The notes beneath the pieces were generated by a model. It saw only the letters and a program-made list of their open reading frames with translations. It ran no database searches and was not told the DNA's origin. A stretch of DNA of 64,000 nt, from NCBI GenBank assembly GCA_021613535.1, contig CP075494.1, positions 3,968,001 through 4,032,000 on the forward strand, read 5' to 3'. A program made the position numbers and the translations under genes. Origin of the DNA: Adineta vaga. Its lineage: Eukaryota > Rotifera. Position 1 is the stretch's first letter, and each line of letters opens with the position of its first letter. This document shows, piece after piece, positions 56,983 through 64,000 of this stretch.

Positions 56983-59900
56983 CTAACTCCGATAATAAAC
57001 CAATTTCAGATCACTAACATGAACATGTCTAACAGTTGTTGTTTGCGAATCCTGAATAGTGTATGATGGATGTTGTGCTTTAGTAATTAAATATGGACCA
57101 GAAAAACGTTCTTGAAATTTTCCTCTTATACCTGGAATTTTCCACCAAACCAAATCATTAATTTGAAATTCATGGTCACTACGATGCTTATCATAACGTT
57201 GTTTTGTTTGTTGCTGTTGCATTTGAATTTGTTGTTGAGCAGCTTGTTTATAAGTATTCATCCATTTCACTAACTTACGCCAATAATCATTTGGACGATC
57301 AAAATGAGCTATGGAAGATGTATGGTCGAGTGGTAAAACCGGACGTCTACCAAACATCAATTGAAAAGGACTATATTTGGTTGTACTTTGTATTCCAGTG
57401 TTATACCCATATGTAATAGCCCCGAGATACTCATCCCAATCTTGCAATTCACTATTCTGAAACTTCGATAATTGTGTGTGAAATGTGCTATTGAACCTTT
57501 CGGTTAATCCATTAGCTTGAGGATGATAAGCTGATGTTTGAATATGATTTGTTCCCAAAAAGACCGTTACATTTTTCATTAATTCGTTGTTGAAATGTGT
57601 TCCTTGATCAGTAATTAACCGTCTCGGAATTCCAAACTTGAAACTGAACTCTTCCGTGAAACATTTAGCTGCTGTAATTGCTGTACTATTCGGAAGTGGC
57701 GTTGCCACAACATACCTAGTATAGTAATCTGTTATTACCAAAACATATTTATTACCATTTCTTGAGTATTCTGGTGTTGGACCCCAAAAATCCATTGATA
57801 CTAGTTCCAAAGGTCCTTGTGGATATTCAATTGGATGTAAATGTCCAGGTGGTTTCACTCGACGTGTATTAAACTTTGCACATTTTTCACAAGATTGTAT
57901 ATACTCATTGACATCTTCTTTCATCTTAGGCCAATAACAAACTTGTCGAATTTTAGACCATGTTCTATTTGTGCCGAAATGTGCACCAGTTGGATGATCA
58001 TGATAGCATTGAATTACTTCATGTTTCATTGATTTCGGAACACAAATTAACTTGAGATCTAGCCCATGTACCTCAGGCTTTACAACTTTATACAAAACTT
58101 GATTTTCCACCACATATTTATTACCCGTCCATTTATGCCTCACAATCTGTTTCCAAATCTTTCCAAAATACAAATCCATTTGTTGCTCGGTACCAATTCT
58201 TGTTAAGCTAAAATCAAATGTTGGTGATGAAAGAACCACTTGATCATTTTCAGATGGTACACTCGATGAATTGTTATCTTTTGGTATTTTCGATTGTGCT
58301 TGAGCTTTTTTCATTGCACGAGTCATAACATTTAATACTTCTGTAGAATCTTGAAGATCAGGTCTTGACATTCCATCTGCATCTCCATGATGACTTCCTT
58401 TTCTATATTGTATTTCAACAATTTGTGATAATATTTCTTGATTTTTTATGAGCCATTCATTTATCCTTTTACTGTTGATTTTTTGTTTAATTTGAAATTG
58501 TTGCAATGGTTTATGATCAGTGATAATCAGTACATTTCTTCCTCCCAAGTATTGTTGCAATTTGTTCAAACACCAAAATATTGCTAATGCTTCACGTTCA
58601 ATAGTTGAATATCTCTTTTCAGTAGTCGATAACAATCTTGATAAAAAATAATTATAATGTGTTTTGCCATTGATTATCTGCTTTAATGTTCCACCAATCG
58701 CATAATCTGATGCATCTGTTGCTAAAATAAATTGTGCAGTTGGGTGAGGATATTTCAACACTAGAGGTTGACTTGTTAAAATTTGTTTTAATTTATTTGC
58801 TGCTTGTATCTGCTCTTCCTCCCAACAAAATTCTTTACGTTTACTTTTGATTTTATTTGTAACTCTATGAATAGGTGCTGCAATTTCAGAAAAGTGAGGA
58901 ATAAATTTCCTATACCATCCGATTTTACCAATAAATTTATTCGCTTGTGCTAATGTTGTTGGTTGTGGTATATCCAAAATTGCTTGAATGCGTTCTTGTA
59001 ATGGTACAATTGAATCTTTTGTGATGGTATGACTTAAAAATTCGATAGATTGTTTAGCTATTGAACATTTCTTTGGATTCAATGTAAAGTTATGATCTTG
59101 AAGTATTTGAAATATTTCTTGTAAATGTTGTACATGTTGTTCAAACGAATCCGAAAATATAATAATATCATCTAGATATACAGCTGTATAATCCCAACGA
59201 TTATAACCAATGATATTGTGCATCAACCTTTGAAAAGTTGGAGGCGCATTCATTAAACCCATTGGTAAAACTTCAAACTGGTACAATCCATCTTGGGTAA
59301 CAAATGCTGTTTTGTCCTTATCTTGATTTCTTATCGGTATTTGATGGTATCCAGCTTTCATATCAATCTTGGTAAACCATGAGTGCCCTCCCAATCTCTG
59401 AACAAGTTCCTCTACCGAAGGTTGCGGGAACACATCTTTCTTTGTGATTGCATTTAATTTTCGATAATCAATTATAAATCTAAATGTACCATCCGGTTTA
59501 GTTAATAATACCACAGGCGACGACCACTCCGATGTTGATGGTATTATAATACCAGCACGTAACATCTTATCAATTTCGTTTTGAATATTCTTGCGTTGTT
59601 CAATAGTTTTAAAGTATGGTTTTGCTGCTACTGGAACATGATCTCCGGTGTTAATAACATGATGTATAGTTGCTTTAATTGTACGTTGTTGATTCACATC
59701 GAATAATATCTTATACTGTTCCACAATATCATGTATTTGATGATAGTATTCATTTTTATTTAGTAAATGATGAGTTAATAACGAAACAATTTTATCAATG
59801 GGCATTGTATTATCTTTTGGATTTTGATCAAAATCAAAATCTTCCGTTGTATTAGTTGCCTCTAACACTGAACAGCATTCTCCTGGTTTTAATACATTTA

Positions 59901-60591
59901 TTTCACCAATAACCATTCCTTTTTGAACAATGACACTTCGACTTGTAGGATTATATACTGTTACTTGTACATATCCATTTTGAATATCCACCAACCCATC
60001 GCAAAGTCGAATACGTGCTGCTTGTTGTTGTTGCCATTTCAATACTTTCAAGTATCGTTCTTTCTCATCCATTATTCCATTCACCACCGCATCTACCACC
60101 AACTTACATCTTGGAAGTATAGTATATTGTTGAACTAAACGAACATCATTTATTTGCCCAAATTCCACAAAAACTTGTTGTTGTTGAAGTTGAAGTACAA
60201 GTTGTTGTTGAGCCATGTTAATATTCACACGAAATTTTCTAATAAAATCCATACCCAATATTAACTCATTTGTTAATTGATCCACTACAATCGTTTTGAG
60301 ACCAAATCTCCGTCCATTAATTTTTAATTCCAAAAAAATCCATCCATAGTGCTTTATTCTTGTTTTTGAATCTCCTAAAATTATATCACCTTCCTTCCTA
60401 TAAATATGATGTTGTACATTGAGTTTATTAATTGTTGATTTTGTGATTAACGAAGATGTTGCTCCCGTATCGACCATTCCTTGTACTACCCTATTGTTGA
60501 TTTGCGTTGGTATGATTATTAGTGATGGATAACCTATATTAACGAGAGCGCTACCATCATTCGCCCCCGCTAATAGTTTTTTGAAAAACAA
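56983..60591 (-). CDS. pol: Pol polyprotein of gypsy element
   Basis: About 1200 residues in one open frame without its own convincing ATG. Protease: GMVDTGATSSLI (about 36-47). Reverse transcriptase: PLMGLMNAPPTFQRL-type sequence seen as VLPMGLMNAPPTFQ, and the YLDDIIIFS catalytic motif. RNase H follows with ATDASDYAIGG and TIEREALAIFW. Integrase has the HHCC finger (HPTGAHFGTNRTWSKIRQVC through CEKC) and the catalytic D-D-E as MDFWGP, ITDQGTHFNN and NGLTERFNS. The C-terminal GPY/F module is RFSGPYLI. It is expressed by a -1 shift from gag, since the frames overlap by 22 nt. No stop or gap was seen. Confidence 0.95.
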   Translation of the reverse strand: MFFKKLLAGANDGSALVNIGYPSLIIIPTQINNRVVQGMVDTGATSSLITKSTINKLNVQHHIYRKEGDIILGDSKTRIKHYGWIFLELKINGRRFGLKTIVVDQLTNELILGMDFIRKFRVNINMAQQQLVLQLQQQQVFVEFGQINDVRLVQQYTILPRCKLVVDAVVNGIMDEKERYLKVLKWQQQQAARIRLCDGLVDIQNGYVQVTVYNPTSRSVIVQKGMVIGEINVLKPGECCSVLEATNTTEDFDFDQNPKDNTMPIDKIVSLLTHHLLNKNEYYHQIHDIVEQYKILFDVNQQRTIKATIHHVINTGDHVPVAAKPYFKTIEQRKNIQNEIDKMLRAGIIIPSTSEWSSPVVLLTKPDGTFRFIIDYRKLNAITKKDVFPQPSVEELVQRLGGHSWFTKIDMKAGYHQIPIRNQDKDKTAFVTQDGLYQFEVLPMGLMNAPPTFQRLMHNIIGYNRWDYTAVYLDDIIIFSDSFEQHVQHLQEIFQILQDHNFTLNPKKCSIAKQSIEFLSHTITKDSIVPLQERIQAILDIPQPTTLAQANKFIGKIGWYRKFIPHFSEIAAPIHRVTNKIKSKRKEFCWEEEQIQAANKLKQILTSQPLVLKYPHPTAQFILATDASDYAIGGTLKQIINGKTHYNYFLSRLLSTTEKRYSTIEREALAIFWCLNKLQQYLGGRNVLIITDHKPLQQFQIKQKINSKRINEWLIKNQEILSQIVEIQYRKGSHHGDADGMSRPDLQDSTEVLNVMTRAMKKAQAQSKIPKDNNSSSVPSENDQVVLSSPTFDFSLTRIGTEQQMDLYFGKIWKQIVRHKWTGNKYVVENQVLYKVVKPEVHGLDLKLICVPKSMKHEVIQCYHDHPTGAHFGTNRTWSKIRQVCYWPKMKEDVNEYIQSCEKCAKFNTRRVKPPGHLHPIEYPQGPLELVSMDFWGPTPEYSRNGNKYVLVITDYYTRYVVATPLPNSTAITAAKCFTEEFSFKFGIPRRLITDQGTHFNNELMKNVTVFLGTNHIQTSAYHPQANGLTERFNSTFHTQLSKFQNSELQDWDEYLGAITYGYNTGIQSTTKYSPFQLMFGRRPVLPLDHTSSIAHFDRPNDYWRKLVKWMNTYKQAAQQQIQMQQQQTKQRYDKHRSDHEFQINDLVWWKIPGIRGKFQERFSGPYLITKAQHPSYTIQDSQTTTVRHVHVSDLKLVYYRS

Positions 60592-61412
60592 TCTCGTGCA
60601 ATATGACCAATCTTGTTACAATTAAAACAGCGTATTTGTTTACGTGGATATACAGGTTTGTATGGTACTGAAGATTTGATTTGTGGTTTAATTACTGAAA
60701 ATGATTCCATTGTTGATATAGAGTCAGATGTCATTTGCATATTAATGGATAAATCCAATTTTTCTTCTGCTTGTGCAATAGTTAAAAATTCACTTGCAGT
60801 TTTTGGATCTTTTCTCATGATTTCTTTTTGTAATGAAACTTTAACACCATTCATCAAATATCCGACTTTCAATTCATCTTTCATCTCTTCATCGATCATG
60901 TCACATAACTCCATCATCTCATGATAGTAATGCAATACTGTTTCCTCTAATCCTTGACGCTGATTGCCAATTTGTTTAATAGCTAAACTTCGATGTACTG
61001 GTGACGAAAATGCTTTTTGTATCTCTTTTGAAAATGTTGACCAATTGATTAACGTAGTCAAATTATTTACATACCACTGACGAGCATCATCCATTAAAAC
61101 TGATGGAATCATGAGTAATTTTTGTTCATTAGAAAGCTTGAATACATTCAGTTCATTTGTAATCTTAGTAAGCCATTTAGTTACATTTTCAGAACTTTTT
61201 CCACTAAATTTCGGTAATTTATCGCTTGAATTAGATAATAATGATATAGTTAATTTTTCATCCATACTAAATTGATATAATTTTGGTCGATATACAATAT
61301 GTTCTGGATATGGATCAGTTAATTGATTTGTTTGTTCTACTCTTATGCGTCTAACTCTTCTAGTTTCGGTTTCAAATTTCGGTTTTGTTCTTCTCGTTCT
61401 TCGTATTGACAT
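60570..61412 (-). CDS. gag: Gag polyprotein of gypsy element
   Basis: 280 residues. It begins 28 nt inside the 5' LTR boundary with a basic stretch (RRTRRTKPKFETETRRVRRI), has a capsid-like helical part (FSGKSSENVTKWLTKITNEL, MDDARQWYVNNLTTLINW, a retrotransposon-gag pattern) and ends in one CCHC zinc knuckle, CFNCNKIGHIARDC, just before the stop. It packages the RNA in virus-like particles. The stop codon lies 3 nt past the slippery heptamer that leads into pol. Confidence 0.92.
   Translation of the reverse strand: MSIRRTRRTKPKFETETRRVRRIRVEQTNQLTDPYPEHIVYRPKLYQFSMDEKLTISLLSNSSDKLPKFSGKSSENVTKWLTKITNELNVFKLSNEQKLLMIPSVLMDDARQWYVNNLTTLINWSTFSKEIQKAFSSPVHRSLAIKQIGNQRQGLEETVLHYYHEMMELCDMIDEEMKDELKVGYLMNGVKVSLQKEIMRKDPKTASEFLTIAQAEEKLDLSINMQMTSDSISTMESFSVIKPQIKSSVPYKPVYPRKQIRCFNCNKIGHIARDCFSKNY
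60576..60582 (-). promoter_or_regulatory. -1 ribosomal frameshift site A_AAA_AAC
   Basis: On the sense strand the heptamer A AAA AAC is read in gag as the last base of a Ser codon, then Lys, then Asn, exactly in X_XXY_YYZ phase. Slipping back one base leads directly into the pol frame, which is open through this point. A GC-rich stretch (GCGGGGGCG) follows after about 8 nt. Confidence 0.8.
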
Positions 61413-61422
61413 ACACTTTAGA

Positions 61423-61440
61423 TATCGGCCAGTGCACCAA
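61423..61440 (-). other. Primer-binding site
   Basis: Directly inside the 5' LTR the sense strand reads TTGGTGCACTGGCC; the TGG after one base fits the CCA end of a tRNA. The priming tRNA cannot be named from the sequence alone. Confidence 0.65.
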
Positions 61441-61713
61441 TGTTAGATCTGCTATAATGTAATTTTATTATAAACAAAATGATAACTCTACTGATGATCT
61501 CTTAACCAAAATCTATCGAGTTTATATAGAACTACTAGACTTAGAAAATACCAACAATACATGGAAAATAATATGACGTAAGGAAAGAAAGAGAACACAT
61601 GATGAACATATGACATGACATCATGTATAACAAAAGAAAACATATATATGCAGAACGCAAGAAGATATGTAGGACAATTCCCTATTATACCAGATAGGTT
61701 ATTTTCCATAACA
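61441..61713 (-). repeat. 5' LTR of the gypsy element
   Basis: 273 bp, apparently identical to the copy at 56562-56834, and followed outside by the second ATTTC target duplication. As the 5' LTR of a minus-strand element it carries the promoter. Confidence 0.95.
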
Positions 61714-61718
61714 ATTTC

Positions 61719-63275
61719 ATTTATTTGTATTCTTAAATTAAATAAAACAGTATAGTGATTAGAATTAATAATAGAAATTTAGATCAGAACATGAGTTTCC
61801 CATATCATCTAATGATATGTAATCATAATGGTCCTTAGAGATACAATTATTAAAATGCCCATCCAGCAGCCTTGATGTTAATTTCATTGAGAATATTTGA
61901 TCAATTATAAAACGCAAAGTTGAAGAAAAACAATAAAAAAATATTGATGAACTTGAACTTTTTTTAATGCTAAATAATTCATAAATATTGAAATTAATGT
62001 TGTAAAAAACGGGGAGATATCCGTGGAAAAAAGATGTTCAACGAATAGAATACATATATATAGTATTTTGTAGTATCTGTTGTGAGCCGCCAAACAATAT
62101 ATATAAAAGTACTTCCAAGTGATGTATATACATGTGTATGTAAAACAAGTTGTGCAAATTTTTTGTTGGCAACAGTTGCACTTTTAAATAATGTAATTGT
62201 AAAGAAATGTGAATATGAATACTGAAATATTCTTCTCATTGTTCACATTGACACTTGAGGAATGAAGATTCAATGAAAATTTTAAAATAATTGTCTGTAA
62301 AGCAAATATTGAGGGTGGATGTGGGCGAAGACAATAACGATATCCACACCTACACCCTCAAGATGGTATGTTACTGATTTAGAGAGAGATAATAGATGAA
62401 ATAGAATATTGACAGAATTAGATACATTTGGATTTGACAACAGAACATGTCTTCGTGATTATTAGAATAAAGAATTTTTTTTAAAATATACAAATCATAA
62501 AAACGCATGATTTCTTACAATCAACAAGTGATAAAATCATTTGATAATAAACTGTAACATATAAAGAACATTGAGAGATATTCATCAGTATAAATAGTGA
62601 TCGTACTAAGATAGAAGTAGATTTTCTCTCAGACTATGTGACGTGAGAAATGTTATTTGCCCGCAAAACGTGTCATTTGTTCCGTTAGTCTCACTATTTT
62701 TACTTTTTACCAAACTATAATCATGATTTATATTCCATTCGAATTTGAAGCACGTTCCAATGTATTTATTAGCTCAAATCCTTTTTTAGTTTTTTATTTG
62801 AATCAGAAATTCTATCGATTGTTTTTATTTACTCATATTGTAGCTGTTAAAAGGGCGTAGTCATAATAGTTGAATCATTGTATAAGATCAAAAAATAATT
62901 TTATGACTAACTCTCACTCTAATTAATGAAGAAGAAACTCAAATTTTAACGATTATTTCAATTAAAATCAATTATTTTTGTCATCAAACATCATCTTGTA
63001 ATTGTACTATGTTGTTTTTTTCTCTTTTTGAATATATCAATGTATATTCTGACGCAGGTAAACGAAAAGAATAAGTCACGTGGTATAAATATAAACATTT
63101 AAACTACCATTATTTACGCTTGACTAGTTTTGAGAGAAAATGTAATCGATACCGAAAAAAAAGAATGATATTTTTCATTTATTTATGATCAATATTACAA
63201 ATCAAAATTCTAAAAGTAAGTTTTTTGGTGAAAGATTAAATTTTTAGTGTAAATATCAAGCTATCAATCGATAAA
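61719..63275. other. Intergenic with hairpin repeat
   Basis: Contains the repeat at 62309-62362. Short ORFs at 61905-62239 (minus) and 62657-62860 (plus) have no family features. Confidence 0.4.
62309..62362. repeat. Dispersed hairpin repeat, best-paired copy
   Basis: Left arm TTGAGGGTGGATGTGGGCG, right arm ATCCACACCTACACCCTCAA then G. The arms pair over about 19 bases with few mismatches around a 14-base loop, and the TTGAGG/CCTCAAG ends are perfect. Confidence 0.75.
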
Positions 63276-64000
63276 ATGCAATCTAATATGACGAACGTAG
63301 AACTGCGTCCAACAGTATCAAATCGTATTCTTCAAAACATTTTTCTAATTTGGCTTGATTCAATTATCAGTAGACCAAATGATAGTCATCATCATCATAT
63401 TCTTAAGCAACTACATGGCATCGTCGACACATTTAGTGATGTTGATGATTGTATTGACTTTCTTACTGAAATTAAACACGAAAAAGTATTTATGATTCTA
63501 TCTAGTACTTTCAGTCGATATATAATACCATATTCGTACACGGTGTACCTCAACTTCATGCAGTTTATGTATTTTCTGATGACATGGTAATCGAGACACA
63601 TAGATCGATTCTATGTGTAATGCATTGAAACAGGCAACACGACAATATGATCGAACTTTAGTATCTGTTAGTTTTCTTTCAACGGATGATGCAACAAATC
63701 CAAATTTAAATCAACTACATCAATCATTCATGTATTCACAGATATTAAAAGAAATTTTGATAGAAATTAATTACGACGTCGAAACAGCCATTAAAAATTT
63801 GATTGCGTATGTTCTTCATAAAAACATTGAACAACTGCATGCGGAACAAAGAAACGATTATGAAATGCCACGAATCACTGTGTATCGAGGTCAAGGTTTA
63901 TCGAAAGATGGTTTTGAAAAAATGATGAAAACGAAGGGTGAACTCATGTCATTCAATAATTTCTTATCGACGAGTATTGATCGAGATGTTGCCTTTACAT
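63276..64000 (+). pseudogene. ADP-ribosyltransferase-like gene, disrupted and cut by window end
   Basis: Three successive frames carry consecutive blocks of a bdelloid arginine ADP-ribosyltransferase-type protein. The N-terminal block is 63276-63530 (CIDFLTEIKHEKVFMILSS), the middle one 63533-63630 (GVPQLHAVYVFSDDM) and the third runs from 63616 to the window end (LKQATRQYDRTLVSVSFL, then RITVYRGQGLSKDGFEKM and FLSTSIDRDVAF). The last holds the Arg and Ser-Thr-Ser parts of the R-S-E active site; the Glu motif would lie past the window. Two shifts, the second with about 15 expected residues missing, indicate a broken gene rather than introns. Sequence error is an alternative. Confidence 0.6.

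Larger units (their letters stand above)
56557..61718 (-). mobile_element. Complete Ty3/gypsy LTR retrotransposon
   Basis: The element is 56562-61713 (5152 bp), transcribed on the minus strand, with the 5-bp target duplication ATTTC at 56557-56561 and 61714-61718. The two 273-bp LTRs (TG...CA ends) look identical base for base. Inside lie, in transcription order, a primer-binding site, gag, pol (protease-RT-RNase H-integrase, the gypsy order), a short untranslated stretch and a polypurine tract. No env ORF. Every part needed for transposition appears open, so it is likely young and perhaps active. Confidence 0.95.

Noticed and set aside
57204-60924. Plus-strand ORFs of 60-100 codons across the retrotransposon
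   Set aside because: They are shadows of the gag and pol frames on the other strand.
56609-61709. Identical 73-codon ORFs in both LTRs
   Set aside because: Each is simply part of the LTR; identity reflects the LTR pair, not selection on a protein.

Overview
The window looks like AT-rich nuclear DNA of a bdelloid rotifer (Adineta/Rotaria-like; the genus cannot be decided here). The case rests on a metazoan eIF1, DEG/ENaC channel and TMEM26-type protein, spliceosomal introns mostly 48-67 bp long, and families that are strongly expanded in bdelloids: F-box proteins with LRR-like tails, divergent rhodopsin-type GPCRs, EB-module/NHL proteins, TIR, ADP-ribosyltransferase, LamG and pentapeptide proteins. 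Two enzymes are of a kind expected in bacteria or fungi (a GH13 oligo-1,6-glucosidase and a GT15-type mannosyltransferase), which fits the known bdelloid load of foreign genes.

Layout. 0-14 kb: a 414-bp hAT-type MITE, a gene joining a FAF1-like UAS domain to an F-box/LRR-like region, a second F-box gene, a GPCR, an EB/NHL gene with an in-frame stop, a TIR gene and F-box relics. 14-25 kb: two alpha-carbonic anhydrases (one with three introns, one intronless), a GPCR, the six-exon GH13 gene, a secreted protein made of four repeats, and another GPCR. 25-33 kb: a broken DXO/RAI1-like gene, a membrane pentapeptide-repeat gene, an F-box pseudogene and a PAN/LamG secreted protein. 33-43 kb: a recent gene pair encoding a multipass membrane protein of unknown function, with a DED-like gene and two small secreted or membrane proteins between the copies, then a GPCR, eIF1, a small secreted protein and another GPCR. 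44-56 kb: GPCR, FG-GAP and F-box relics, a jacalin-like lectin, a DEG/ENaC channel, a decayed MULE element, the GT15-like gene, a 35-codon ORF and a TMEM26-like gene. 56.6-61.7 kb: a complete, very young Ty3/gypsy LTR retrotransposon on the minus strand. The window ends in a disrupted ADP-ribosyltransferase.

The genes do not form one pathway. They are a typical accessory-rich mix of receptors, ubiquitin-linked and innate-immune-like modules, secreted proteins and acquired metabolic genes, with many decayed copies beside intact ones. Three threads cut across the window. First, at least twelve short hairpin-forming repeats (about 40-90 bp, consensus arm TTGAGGGTGTGGGTG) lie almost all between genes, many just past a 3' end; their arms resemble the TGTGGG telomeric unit that I recall for bdelloids. 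Second, first coding exons are often extremely short, down to the ATG alone. Third, transposons of four kinds (hAT MITE, MULE, a 129-bp MITE-like element and an LTR element) sit in promoters or 3' regions.

Exon limits were set by eye from splice signals, reading-frame continuity and family alignment. Family assignments are from recognition, not from a search.
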